Notes under the pieces: generated by a model
Told to the model about the DNA's origin: nothing
Seen by the model: the letters and a program-made list of their open reading frames with translations, nothing else
Database searches by the model: none
Source of the DNA: Thelephora terrestris
Lineage: Eukaryota > Basidiomycota > Agaricomycetes > Thelephorales > Thelephoraceae
Assembly (NCBI GenBank): GCA_015956445.1
Contig: WIUZ02000001.1
Span: 2,170,001-2,234,000 of the forward strand
Reading direction: 5' to 3'
Length of the DNA stretch: 64,000 bases
Program-made: the position numbers and the translations under genes
In this document: one piece after another, positions 25,878 through 38,192 of the stretch
Numbering within the stretch: position 1 is the stretch's first letter
Layout: every line of letters begins with the position of its first letter

Positions 25878-25924
25878 TCGTCATATTTCTCTCTCGTCAT
25901 ATTTCTCCCTCGTCATATTCATCG
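25878..25924 (+). repeat. Three 16-bp tandem repeats in the decarboxylase leader
   Basis: TCGTCATATTTCTCTC (25878-25893), TCGTCATATTTCTCCC (25894-25909) and TCGTCATATTCATCG (25910-25924) follow each other without gaps. They sit between the TATA box and the start codon, within the likely 5' leader. They may be a regulatory motif or simple slippage. Confidence 0.85.
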
Positions 25925-25930
25925 AGTGCC

Positions 25931-27990
25931 ATGAACACTGAACAGTGAGTACTCCACCAGCCCCGCCTCTGCGTCATCAGACGAATGTCGGCTCTAGGTT
26001 TCGCAGAGCTGGCTACCAGGCTATCGATCGCATCTGCGACCACTACAACTCGATGGAAGAGAAGGCGGTCAAGCCAAGCGTAGAACCGGGCTATCTGCAG
26101 AAGGCTCTACCTAGTGGGACTACCCTTCACCCTTCATCCATAGCAAACTCTCACCTTCTCGGTTTTAGGTGCTCCGCCGACCAAGGGGGAGGATATCGAA
26201 GTCATCGCAAACGATTTCCAGGATCTCATTATGCCTGGAGTCATGCATTGGCAACACCCTTCCTTCTTCGCATACTTTCCGGCTGCCGGTACCCTGGAGA
26301 GCATCATCGGGGATTTGTATGCGTCCACTGCAATGAACCCTGGCTTCAATGTAGGTATCTTCGGCCAACAATCGCCCACGAGGCTCATACTTTTGTGCCG
26401 CAGTGGATGTGTAGTCCCGCATGCACTGAGCTCGAGAACGTGACCATGGATTGGGCAGCGAGCCTGTACGGGCTGAGTAAAGACTTCTACAATTCCGCTA
26501 ATGTCGGGGGTGGGGTCATTCAGGTTAGTGAGACCCCTCGATCTTTCATGTTCTGGAAGATTGATACGCTGTGGCGATAGACTAATGCGTCCGAATGTGC
26601 GATGTTGGCAATTGTCGCCGCGAGGTCAAGATATCTAATGCTTTACCCCGACGTTCCCATGGAGAAACTAGTCATATATGTCACCACTCAGACACATTCT
26701 CTTGGGTTGAAGGCAGGGCTCGTACTCGGTTTGTCTGTTTATGCATTCCCGGTGCGCACAGAGGACAATCTCAGCCTCCGCGGCGAAGACCTCCGTGAAA
26801 TCATAGAGATGGACAGAGCGGAAGGAAAGCATCCGTTCGTGATAAGTGAGGTGTACCTCCTTTGTCGGATTCGCTGATACTCATTTTTCTACCGCAGTTG
26901 GTACCGTCGGAACGACGTCTAGTGGCGCAATTGACAATATCGATGAAATTGGCGAGACCCGTGAGTTCTAATAACGATGTACCGACGTTTTCTCCCCATC
27001 TTATAGCTTCGTTACTTTCAGTGAGCGACTATCCAGAAATTTGGCTTCACATAGATGCCGCTTGGCTAGGTGCGGCGTTTTCCTGCCCGGAATATAGGGA
27101 ACGTTGTCGCGTGCCCGCGATCAACGAGTACGCAGACTCTGTCTGCGTCAACTTCCACAAGGTATGGGCCAGATCTTTCCTGATTCCTTCTGCGATTTTG
27201 AAAGGCGCTACACAGTGGGGATTGGTCAGCCTGGACTGTTCAGGCATGTGGGTCAGAAATAGGAAGCATCTGACGGAAGCACTGGATATCACTCCACCCT
27301 TCCTGAGAAGTTCCGAAGGGGATGCAGGTTCGTACACATCTCTCTCCCGTTGGATTCGAGAAGGATGACAAGTGCCTCTTAGGCACCGTCATCGACTACC
27401 GCAACTGGAGTCTTGCGCTGGGTAGGAGGTTCCGTTCGGCGAAACTTTGGTTCGTTTTGAGGAGCTTCGGAGTCGAGGGTTACCAAGCCCACATCCGGAG
27501 GGTAAATCTCCACTTTTATAATTCGCCATTCATCGCCTCAAACTTTTCAATCACAGTCAATCAGCTTAGGTGAAATCTTCGTCGAACGCGTTCGCGAACA
27601 TCCGGAGTTGCTAGAACTCGTGGTACCACCGTCATTTTCATTGTCAGTGTTCAGGATTGCGCCGAGGGCCGTTCCCGATATTTCTGCGGACGAACTGAAT
27701 GAACTGAATGAACTCTATTATCGGAATATCGACAAACGGAAAGACATAATGCTGACCCGGACAGAACTCAACGGCGTCCACTGTGTCAGGTAAGAGGAGT
27801 TCAGCGACCCCGGAAAGTGTGGCAATAAATAGACTGACATTGTCATCGCAGATTTGTGACTGGGGCACTCGAGACGAAGCCCCATCACATCGAATCGGCC
27901 TTTGCCATATGTTCTGAGACTGCCAAGGCGTCGATCAAAGAGTATATAGAGGGCCGAGTCCAAGTAACGAAGCAGCATCGCACGAACTAA
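25931..27990 (+). CDS. Aromatic-L-amino-acid decarboxylase (PLP group II)
   Basis: The enzyme decarboxylates an aromatic amino acid (Trp, Tyr, Phe or a hydroxylated form) to the amine, using PLP. Exon 1 is tiny (MNTE plus two bases), followed by a GTGAGT intron. About ten introns splice in frame without a stop. The N-terminus [16 protein letters not shown] matches the family, and [16 protein letters not shown] lines the active site. [28 protein letters not shown], the PLP-contacting Asp in [13 protein letters not shown] and the Schiff-base lysine in VCVNFHK-WGLVSLD (intron exactly after the Lys) are all intact. The C-terminus ends KQHRTN. A TATA box and tandem repeats precede it. It sits alone in a repeat-bounded, gene-poor segment with a decayed paralogue. 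Substrate choice cannot be read from the sequence. Confidence 0.95.
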
Positions 27991-28836
27991 AACTAAAACT
28001 TATCTGCACAACCGGAAGGGAGGGGGTCTCGTCTTTGTTCAATTAAAGTTTGGCTGACTTAAATTCACGGGGTTTTAAATTAAGTTTGTTTGGTCCCAGT
28101 CGTCCGCCCTGCTCATTACGCGACCCTCGAGATCCCACACAAGCTCCCTACACGACGCCCTGTTCGTCTCGGTCATATCTCAAAACGTCACCTCGACTCG
28201 GACGGTGTTGTATTTTCCCAAAACACGCTAGCTGAGAAGTAGGTTTTCTCGCCTAGCATGTTCGAAGTGGCGGATGATTGTGAAGTATTGGGAGGTTTGA
28301 GACGCGAAGGGGATGTCGTAACGGAACTGGATGTCAAACCAGGGGAAAGTGAAAGGTTGACGCGGATGCCAAACGGGACGGAATCCCAAGAGGTCTTAGT
28401 CAAGCGGAGCTGCATACTTCAATATGCCCGCAATTCTCACTCCCTGGGCCGGTCGTGTGCAAAGCCGTTAGTGACTAGTCGGTGCTGGAGGATAAATTGT
28501 TTAATGCTTATGGCGAAAATGCATACCTTCTGCCAACCTTCATCTCGGACTGGACTTGATGCTCACTCAAATGAAGCTCAGCAGGGCTCATTGCATGAGG
28601 TCAAAGACACCCGACCCGAAGATTGACATCATCGATCTGTAACAGGAGCGGAGAGCCGAACGCCACCACGTAGAAACAGCCTTCGACAGATTGTGAAGCT
28701 GGCTATAGAAGAGTTCAGTTAAACTGCTGTGCTGTACCGACAAACTATGTGGGTCGTCGATGGCGAAAGAATCGGAAGGAAAGACAGCGGGGCATTGAAG
28801 GGCAGCAACCCCAAACGGACAGAAGGATTGGTGGTC
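27991..28836. other. Intergenic, unassigned open stretch
   Basis: A frame at 28258-28626 (+) and opposing minus-strand frames at 28190-28415 are open. The minus strand reads IQFRYDIPFASQTSQYFT, which is protein-like, but it is interrupted by stops. I match no family and treat the stretch as a possible gene relic. Confidence 0.35.
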
Positions 28837-29095
28837 TTGGCCACTTATTTTGGTCTACCGCTCCGGGCTACTCGGGACCTGGGCTTGATATACCGCCTCC
28901 TGTATTTTTTGTGGTGGCATTGACATGCAATGGGTGTAAAGACCCTGGACATAGATTGTGGTTCGGCTCAGGTGACCTCCGGAAACCGATGAAGTCTTGC
29001 AACCGGCTTGAATCCTTCGCGCCTTGTGTCGATATGTCCGCAAACTTGTATGAACGAATCCCACGTTCTGGTGATCAACTTCGTTTGATTCGATC
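28837..29095 (+). repeat. Direct repeat, copy B (259 bp)
   Basis: This is the second copy of the repeat at 21224-21493, in the same orientation. It lies 142 bp upstream of the mia40 start codon. With copy A it brackets the decarboxylase island (about 7.6 kb between copy starts). Most of the mismatches are transitions (C/T, A/G). Confidence 0.85.
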
Positions 29096-29236
29096 GTTTC
29101 CGTCTCCCATCAAATTTCTGTTCCAAGGGACCGCGACGGAATTGGGTCGGCCGTCGGCCTCGGCCGGTGTGCCGATCACGTCCGCCAGCTCCTTTTCCCT
29201 CAGCCACATCTAAGTAATCCTATTCTCGCTTCCCAA

Positions 29237-30056
29237 ATGTTTCGCGCCGCTCGTTTCAACACCATCCGCCGCACCTTCCACACTCAACCGACGCCAAGCT
29301 CGAAGACTTTGCGAGCTAATAGGCTCGCGTTAGCCGGTGCAGCTTCCGCCGTAGCCCTGACTTATTTCGCATGGAGGACGTCATCACCGAGCAAGCAGCT
29401 CGCCATGGACACCAACAAGAAAATCCGTAAGCACAATCCAGAGCGCGCTGTATCCTATCCAGTTTTGTAAACGGTTTTCGCCCCGAACAGCCGAGAAAGC
29501 AACGGTGGTAGAACACGTCGCGCATTTAGAACCCGCTCCCGTCCCGGAACCGGAACCAACCTCGGAACAGACCAAATCTTCCCCGGCCAGTTCGCCGACG
29601 ACTGCGACGCTGGACGGTGACGAACCTGAGGGGGAGTCAGGTCAACCTCAACCGGGGTCCGCCGCTTACAATCCAGAAACTGGGGAAATCAATTGGGATT
29701 GCCCCTGCCTGGGGGGAATGGCCCACGGTCCCTGCGGCATGCAGTTCCGGGAAGCATTCTCATGTTTCGTATTCTCGGAGCAGGAGCCCAAGGGTATAGA
29801 CTGTGTAGAGAAGTTCAAGGCCATGCAGGATTGTTTCAGGGAGCACCCGGAGGTATATGCTGAAGGCAGGTCTACGACTTGTGCCGCACATGAATCTTCC
29901 GTTCTCACCGTTCCAGTAGAACTTGATGACGATGACGATCCAGATGCCGCCGCGGAATCACCGGAGGCTGCTGTACTTGCAACAGAGGACTCCTCGCTAG
30001 AAAGACCCCAAGATTCCGCCCCCAAGACAAAAGTACACACGGAACCCTCCATTTAA
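29237..30056 (+). CDS. mia40: Mitochondrial intermembrane-space import protein Mia40/Tim40
   Basis: Mia40 is the oxidoreductase that traps and oxidises small cysteine proteins in the intermembrane space. Two exons (29237-29426, 29491-30056) give 251 residues. The N-terminus ([15 protein letters not shown]) is a basic targeting sequence, followed by a membrane anchor ([17 protein letters not shown]), as in the fungal membrane-tethered form. The redox CPC motif is in [16 protein letters not shown] near residue 133. The twin CX9C pairs follow ([13 protein letters not shown], then [11 protein letters not shown]). The C-terminus is acidic, as in other fungal Mia40 proteins. All catalytic and structural cysteines are present. 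Confidence 0.97.
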
Positions 30057-30488
30057 TTCAGTACACGTATAATATATCATCACTTATCACCCCTCTGTTC
30101 TGGAACCTCGAACCCGTAAATGGGAAGTCTTTATTGTGAGAGAATCCAGTGTCCAAATAACTTAGCGTTAGGGCCAACCAAGAGGGAGCATGCAAGATGA
30201 CGCGTTAGAGAAAGAAATGCGAGTAAGTTGAAAAAAGAACAATTGCGAGGGCATGTTTGACAGCAAAGGCAGGTACGTATTAGGCTATTGAACAAATCAA
30301 CAATGAGTCCGAGGGAAGTTGCTACAAGAGAAAAGAGACGTACTGAGAAGCGAAAACATTGTACGATAGCAGTAGGGACATGACGATGTATTAAGAAACA
30401 AGAAGAGCTGTGCAAGAAGTCAGCTATGGTCCCAGGCAATCGTGTTCTAGTGAGACATACGAATGAATTATTTCAGTCCAGGCGGGGG
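30057..30488. other. Convergent intergenic region
   Basis: This holds the 3' flanks of mia40 and the Sec7-domain gene. It is A-rich on the plus strand around 30180-30420. No gene, repeat or RNA was recognised. Confidence 0.5.
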
Positions 30489-33400
30489 TTATGAATGACC
30501 ATCTACCCCATCGAAATCTTCTCTCGATCTCAGACGTAGGAGATAGGAGATGACCGAGGCAACAGAGCTGTTTTGTCGACACAACATCTCGATTTCTTGT
30601 CCCTTCCACATCTTCACTGGAGGAGCCACCCCTTCAGCGATATCGGTCTCGTCGTCAATGGGAACCTCCAAGTCGATCTCCACCTTCCCTGCCATGCTGT
30701 TGTGGTACCATTGACTTCGGGACTTGGACCGAGCGTGAAGAGATGCACCGAAGTTTCGTTGTGGTTGTAGGTCGAATCGGTGGACGGTTCCGTTGGTAGA
30801 GGGGGAGTGTGGCGGCGGCGAGAGCGGTCTCGTGTTCCGTCCAAGTTCATCGCCGAGCAACGACTCGTACAGAACTCTAAACGCTACCGCTTCAGTCGCG
30901 AGGTGGAACTTGGTGGCCCCTGGGTCCGTAGTCAGCGTTGCGTAGTTGCATGATGCAATCTCCACCTGGCGCTTCAAGGAGGCTGCCCACTGGTGACGCA
31001 AAACCGGGTCATCGACGCTGAACATGTACCTCCTCTTGTCGCAGTGCATGTCCGAAAAAGCTAGCTGGAACGTGTTTCTCATGAACGCACGCTCGACGAC
31101 AACTGAACTGGTCGGAGGGAGACCGTAGTAGAGAAGGGCATTGGATCCGCTCCTTCGCATTGTAATCCTCTTTGGTCCCAACGACGTTCCGGTGATGCGG
31201 AAAGATGCCTCCGAAGATTTAGCGAACGTCAGCATTTGCGGGTCGAAAACGAGATCCTGCCCGAAAAGTTGAATGCTGAGGCCGGGATCTTGTTGGGGGA
31301 TACGAAGGATAATCGGTTCCGACTGGACGCGATACGTGAGACGCGTGGGTAATGCGCGCTTGATGGTAATCGTGATATCCGCCTCGCCGAGAACCGTTGC
31401 ACGCGCCTGAGTAAGGTGCTCGTTGCGAACTGAAGTATAGATTTCCTCTAATACTTCGTCCGACACCTGTCCGCGGGGATCGTATCTTCTGAAGGCACTG
31501 GTGAAGTCCCTTGCAATGACATTCCTCGAGGGAGGGCCGGTCGGTCCGGGCTCCTGTCCGACCCCACCATGGAGAACCTCATTCAGTTGCACGATGGCCT
31601 TGGCAAGCTTTACGGCGAGATCTTTGTCATAAGCGACAGCCCCAAGATTGGCCTCATACCAACGACTTCCAAACGCGTCCAGGATGAACTCCATGGGATT
31701 GTGGGTGGGGGTTGGTTTTGAGGGGACGTTTATGGATTGCAAGAAGACACGTAGGGCATGGTCGATGCGCAACCCGGTGAACCCAAATCCGTCGATGTAT
31801 GCCTTCAGAACGAGCTTGGAGGTACGCCGGGAAAGGTAGTCTCCAAGTTTGGCGCGGTCTAGATCCAAAGTCCTGAACATCAATTGACCTAGTCCAGTTG
31901 GGTCATCCCGACTCCTTGCTTTCTCAAATAAGGTCGCAATGGCGTGGTCTGGATCCTTAGCGAAGCTGTGGACAAACGTCCGCGTCAATGAGTGTTTGAG
32001 TGATCCAGACATGTGAGCTTGAGTGCGGTTGTCATCTCGATCAGTTTTGACACGAAGATTCCTCAACTGAACGACACTCTTGACGATGAATCGCCGATCT
32101 AGAACCGTCAAGGTCGACGGATCCATCAGGGTATCCTGGTCGTGCAAGATGGGTTTTGCGATGACGAGTAAATCGTTGAACAGGAACAGGAACCGGTCTT
32201 TCACGGTGTTTGAGTTGACGACTTGGAGAACCGGTGAAGATAGCAACAGCTTCCGGGGAGGATCCTCGATCGGCATCGGGGGTAACGACGAATCGGCGCG
32301 AGTAAGAAGCTCGTCCATAAGGTCAAGGATCGAAGACTCTTGTGATCCTGATTTCGTGGCGTCGATCACGGGGTGGGAAGAGAGGGTGGAGAGTGAGGCG
32401 GAGCCAGAGCGCGAGTGGTAGTCGTCCATAGATGATTGGGGATCAGGAGTGGTAGAGGAAGGAGGAGCAGCCGGGAGGAGAACTTCTGGGGCGCTTTCGG
32501 AGATCGGGGTTTCTATGACATAAGGGCTGGAATCGCCGGACTTTCCAAGTTTGTTCGCGATGATGGAACCAAAAGCATCGTCCACGGCCTGCCGGAAGCT
32601 CGCATCAGTGGCGGGACTGGCAGACATCTTGCCCTTCAGTGTGCTGCCACTAGCACTTGTTGCCCCTCGAGACTTCTCGCTCTCTACTTCTTCCCAGTCG
32701 GCGGCAAGATCGTCTTTCTTGGAGAAGAAGATATCAGTCATAGAGGTCTTATTACCAAGCTCTGACCGTTCGGGTGTGTTGTTGTTCGATCCAGAGTTAG
32801 TCAAAAAGAGCTTCTTCGCACTCAACCATTTCTTGACACCCTCCCGGGTGGTTGGGAGTTTGAGGGTGGGTGTGTGGGTCGGAGTGGTGGGGGCATTGGA
32901 TTGGGGAGAGGGCATGGAGAAGTACTCGGTGGACGACGAAGAGACGTTTGTGATCATGGGAGGAGCTTGTGGTATGTTGAACTTGGCGAGAAGACGGGTG
33001 TCAGAGGCTTGATGGGATAATTTCATATCCCTTCCTAGCTGAGGCGATTGCCCCGTCGCATTGGAAGAACCAGATCCGTTGCTGGAAGGGTCTGCCCCAG
33101 TGCTAATATCTGGACTCGAGGCAGAGTTGAGCATAGCCTTGACCTTACTTTTCCTCTCCAATTCCATCATACCGGGGAAGGGGAATAGCTTCGAGTCCAT
33201 ATACCTCGACATGTCGTTGGTGGGGTGAACCGGGAATGGGGAACCACCGGACTTCGATGAAGGCTGTGGCAAGGGGGACGCAGAGACAGGAGAAGAATTT
33301 GAGGTCTGCAGCACCGGTTGGCTCTGTTGGAACGCAAACATCCCATCTTTATCGGTTTTGCCGCTGGTTAGACTGGTACCACTCTCCCGACTAATGCTAG

Positions 33401-35434
33401 AGTCGGTATTATCCCTCGGTCGACCACCCACGCTGTTCGTTCGCGACCTCCGGCCATTCTGAGACGTAGACCTACTGAAAGCACCCTTAACCCTCTCCCA
33501 ATAGCCGCCCTCGTTCCGTTTCGGTGTGGTCTCTGTGGTGATCCTCGTCGTTTCCTCCCACTCCGAATAGTCTCCGCCGTTGGTGGGGGTACGTTCAAAC
33601 ATCGGAGTGACTACCATTCGAATAGGGTGAGGCTGCGGAGGATCGTGGCTTGTCTGATCAGATTCGAGCTGTGTGACAGCTGCGACGGATGAAGGAGACG
33701 GGGGGCTGAAAGAGGTTCTACCCTCTGTTTCAGCCGTTGCCTCGCTCTCTACAAGGACACTCTCTCGTTTGGGAGACGGGGAGGTGTCAATCTGGGAGGT
33801 GTCAATTTGTTGGGAAATGTCGGCAGCTTCATCTTCGTCGTCTCCGTCCCCTTCGTTTTCGTCCTCGACATTGACTTCATCTTCCTCATCCTCATCCTCA
33901 TCCTCATCATCCTCGTCGTGAATGGGGATCCGATCAGGAACTAAAAATGATCAACACCTTAGACGAACCCTTCGAACGTAGAAAATGCCTTACTTGGATC
34001 TACCCAACTGAGCTCCCGTTCGTTCGTTGGCAATGGCACACGACGAACTTCGGCGAAGGTATCGTCCTCGTCTTCGAGATAAGCCTTCTCTTTGAGGGGG
34101 GTCGCGAAAGGGCTCGTTGGAAAGACATCTGGTCGTAGAAGGTTCTTCTGATGGGACAAAAAGAACGGTACACCGATTCCAGGAGTAGAATCTGTCGAGA
34201 AATTCGATGGTGCATCGGACACATGGGGTAAACGTCCAAGGTGAGTTCGTTGCGGGGTGTGTGGCAAGCTAACGGGTAATGGAGGTGATTGTTCTGGTGG
34301 TTCGTCTTCATCCTCGATGACAACACCACGATTGTGAAGAGGGGTTTGATATTCGACCCCATTCTCTATATTTACAGGAGTGTGCGAGCGTGGGGCCGAC
34401 GGCGGCCGTTGTACGAGCGCCTCGGCTAGGTGGTTCGCGTTAGCGGGAACGGTGAGTGAAGAATTCGGAACCAAAGGCGTGGTCGGTGTGGTCGACGAAG
34501 GTTCCCTATCATCGACAACGGTAGACGCACGAGAAGAGCTTCTCCTTTTCCGTCTACGTTTCCGCTTCGCGGTAGCTGTCGTCTGCGTGGTGGCTTCCTC
34601 GCCGGCGCTGGTCTGCTCCGCATCGGTGTTTAGTCGTTCGCCAAGGCGATGAAACAAGAGCGCTCTCGCTGCCATGCGTTCACCTCCGGCGACGGTGTTG
34701 TTCCTCGAAAGCTTTGCCAAAGGTGGATTTGTGACCGTGGTAGCTGGGTCAAAGGTTTCCCCCGTCAGTCTGGCCATGGCCATTGCACGCTGCACTCCGC
34801 TGCTTGCACTGTTGGATCGAAATAGACCACTCCGGAGAGCTTCTAGAGTAGGAATCATTGGGGTTGAAGGAGACGTTGGAGGATATAGGCCAGCTTCAGT
34901 ATATGGTGGCGACATGAGATCAAATCGAAACGGTTTCGGGGAGACGAGGGGAAGGGATGAATTTGTTGGGGCGGCATCTTCGTCTTGTGAGGATTCATTG
35001 TTGGCTTTTGGGAGCGAGGGAGTGACAACGTTGAGTTTGTTCTTGAGATCTTTAGACCCTCGAGATTTTGACCGTGACCTCCGTCTCCTCTTCTTTTCAA
35101 CGGCGGCAGAGTCAGGTGTCGTGGCGGTCGGTGGCGCTTCCATTTGTTCGTCGGCAGCACATTCATTGGATTGGCATGGTTGTGTATTAGTCGAAGGGGA
35201 CTCTAGCGCTTGCTCGGGAGGAGGGTGAGCAGTCTCGACCCCTTCAGAGGGTTGATCTCCGTCGGGATTCTCGGGTTCGTCAGTCTTCTCCTCAACTTGT
35301 GACTTCTCCCCCTCGCTCACAGCCTCTACGTGCATAGGTGGGCGTCGGCCGTCTTTCATCCGAGGTAATGAAGCAGCCCGTTTGAGTTTTGCGACGGCAA
35401 AGGCTCGCTGTTCAGCGGCCGTAGGTTGTTCCAT
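30489..35434 (-). CDS. Sec7/PH-domain Arf-GEF-family protein (Syt1-like)
   Basis: This is a large (~1,630 residue) peripheral protein of the Sec7 ArfGEF family. The start is ATG at 35434. A 53-bp intron at 33941-33993 joins SWVDP to IPDRIPIHDED, and the frame then runs open to the stop at 30489. The N-terminal ~1,000 residues are disordered and Ser/Pro-rich, with an acidic DE-repeat tract. A PH-like segment follows (VKDRFLFLFNDLLVIAKP), then a Sec7-like helical region (GLRIDHALRVFLQSINVP through KAIVQLNEVLHGG), then a second PH domain (FRITGTSLGPKRITMRR, ending HQWAASLKRQVEIA). The Sec7 core lacks the usual acidic finger after the FLxxxxLP helix: VPSKPTPTHNPMEFI replaces the LPGEAQKI-type motif. 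Exchange activity is therefore doubtful. Confidence 0.88.
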
Positions 35435-38192
35435 CTCAGCGCCAGGATTGGTTCGACGCTAAGCTCGAGATGTAGAAGGACGCTGCAAGAAGGCTTATTC
35501 GGATGTGATCCAACGATGAAAACGATGGTCCCGCAGCACTAACCTGGATGAAACGGAACTTGACGGAAATTTCAGTACCTGCGACCTCCGACGCATATAT
35601 GTAGGACTTACCCTAGATACACGAGTAGCCGTGTCCGGAGGAGGAGAAGGTGTTTGAAGGGTGTGAGACTAGTTCGGTTGAGACCACGTGCGCGTTTCCA
35701 GCAGGTGAGCGTGACCGCGATCGGAGGAAAAGAGAAGAAGGAGCTCACTCGGATGAGCTGGTAGCTAGAGGGAATGGAATGGACTGAGGAGAGCGGTTAT
35801 GCGAGGGAAGAGAACAGTTGAGGGAAAGTCAGACTCAGGACTTAAGTGCATAAGTGGATCAATGGCTATGTGTGTCACGGGTCACCGAGCCGGTCACGGC
35901 GTCTTCGAGGTTAATCTCGGGTATTTTCGAGGCTCGTATGTCCCAGACTGACGGGGACTCGAAAAATCTTTCTCTCGTACACTCAGTCTACTACATATGA
36001 AATATGCGTACTACAGTGACGTCCAATGACTTTGGAGGGTTGGTGACCAATCATATATCAAAGATAACGATCCATACATTGGGCGTGAACTAGATCCAAA
36101 ACAAGGCAGCGAAGATCCTTCACCCCCCGGAGGGCGACAAAGCACACTTCGTGTAATTCGGTTCGGGGTTGTGGACGCAATGCGCAGTAGATCAGAAGCT
36201 CCGGGTCTTTTGTCGCGGTGGACTGGGAAATTCCAAAAGCAAACGAAAAACACGGAAGAGACCCCTCCGATAACAATCAGTGTGCGCCTCATCTCATATG
36301 TCGATGTTGGTCAGATGAGAGTTCAACGCCGTAGATTTGGGTCGAAAGATCAAGATAAGGATTTGGGGTGAGGCAGCGGGCAGAGTGTGTTCATGGATCG
36401 ATTAGCTTTAGCCGCTGCAACTCCTGCCATAATCTGCAAATTTTATGAAATTGGGATGGCGAGTTGTGGAATCTTAATGACCAGAAGGTGCGGAGCCGGA
36501 ACTCGACCACGATGCAGGCACTTTAATACAGCCATTCATCCAACAGCCCAAGTCTGCAATATCGGGAGTGTTTCGTGGGGAAAGTTCGCAATGATAGGTG
36601 TGACTATCAATTCCAAACATGTTCTGAGAGCGAGAAATGACCCACGAGTTGATTCCATCTCGCACGAGGCGAGGAAGTTGATCAGATGTCGTTTCTTTTG
36701 CAAAAGGCTCACCTGGGTGGGAGGCGAAACACTTGGGTATCTGTCGAGAAATACTGCGGCCTGATCAATGATACTCCTCCGTTATGAGATACACACCAGT
36801 GTCGCAGGGTGCGGGGAGCGCTACCCATCCAAGGTGTTGCGACGGGCTCAAGTACCACCTCCGGCCGTCCCTGATCAAGCCGAACCCCTGGGTCCGAGAA
36901 TCGGATCACCGAATGACGCCTACTAAGAGCATTGGTCTTTGAATTCTTCACAGTTGCGAGTAGAGAATGAGATCGCGTCAAGAGTTGACGGCAGTCAGAC
37001 TGTAGGTAAGAGCAAGTTAGAGACGTCTTTCATATCCACCCCTCTCCAAGAAGTTCCGGTCGTGGATCTTTCATTTGTCGTCAGTAATCGTTGAATGGTG
37101 TGGCGTGGTCGTGTATTGACGTGTATCGTCAAGTTGATGGGCCATTCAGTCATTACCGCCAAGCTGGGGGGTGAATTGCTTTTCTTTCATACGGACCGGG
37201 AATGACACGCTGGATGGTTTGTTACCTAGGTCGGGCAACTTATCAATATACTGCGGCGTGTCAGAAACTCTGTCTTCATATTCATTGTGCTCACCCAATG
37301 TTTCCTCTTCTCTCGAGAGGAATCGTAAACTGTTGCGCGAGTACTCAACTGCGTAGTTTTAGATTGATCGAACGCAACGGCGTGTAGGGGTGTGTGAGCC
37401 ACTCTTGGCGTCAGAACACCCAGGAACGCAAGCGAACCCTCGCCCCGATGAGACCGGCGGAGCGCCAGCTATGTCCCATAAGAAGAGTGCAGCAAGCGTT
37501 ATTCCTTCAGGTATGCCACACAACGGGGAAATCCCGTCACAGAGGGCAGGGGGTTGACGGGATTAGGGGACCATTTCAACCCGCAAGCGGCAACTCGCGA
37601 CCGGAACATCGGCTAAAGGACCGTGACAGGATGGATCATCAAATGGGCAGTCGAATGCGACCAACGGGGTCATGATGCACGATGCAGCATCCCCGGGATT
37701 TTCACAGATGTGAAACATGCCCCCGGCGAGCTCCGATAGAGGTGCATGAATGCGCTGGTATGCACGCGAGACCCTTGGATATTATTCATGTCAATTCGCC
37801 CACAAATCCATTTGGTTCGCCGCTCACCTTTCACCCCCCCTTGTACGTACCGCTGGGCGTTGCTGAAGCGTGATTAATCTGAGGATATCGAACGTCGCTC
37901 ACGAGCCAATCTGCGATGAATTGGTGGGTAATATTTGAGCGTAACGGGCCACCCTGCAACGAACGTGATACGGGTAGTACTGCGCTCAACCCATGTTCAC
38001 ATATAATCAGCCATTTCGCTGAACATGAATTAGTGGTCATGCTCACGACTGGAAAGCGAACGTGCTTGCAATGGACAGTGTTGGCGAGAGAGAGCAGGGG
38101 TCCCGTTTGGTCAAGAAACGTGGCGCCTGTCTCACAAAGAGCTTTCGACCAAGTTCGCAACTTGAAAGTGGCTGCTCTTCTGGACCGCCACA
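35435..38192. other. 2.76-kb region without a recognisable gene
   Basis: The first ~400 bp are the promoter side of the Sec7-domain gene. Short frames are open at 36387-36764 (+) and 37394-37873 (+), but they show no introns that extend them and no family motif. No tRNA, tandem repeat or transposon end was seen. A decayed gene cannot be excluded. Confidence 0.45.

Noticed and set aside
21010-29095. Known transposon or integrase gene in the island
   Set aside because: No transposase, reverse-transcriptase, integrase or helicase motif was found in any frame.
33883-33930. Microsatellite-like CCTCAT tract
   Set aside because: It encodes the acidic Asp/Glu tract of the Sec7-domain protein in frame, so it is coding low complexity.
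36387-36764. Possible small gene in the 2.8-kb gap
   Set aside because: No motif, and both strands are equally open. It is not supportable without homology.
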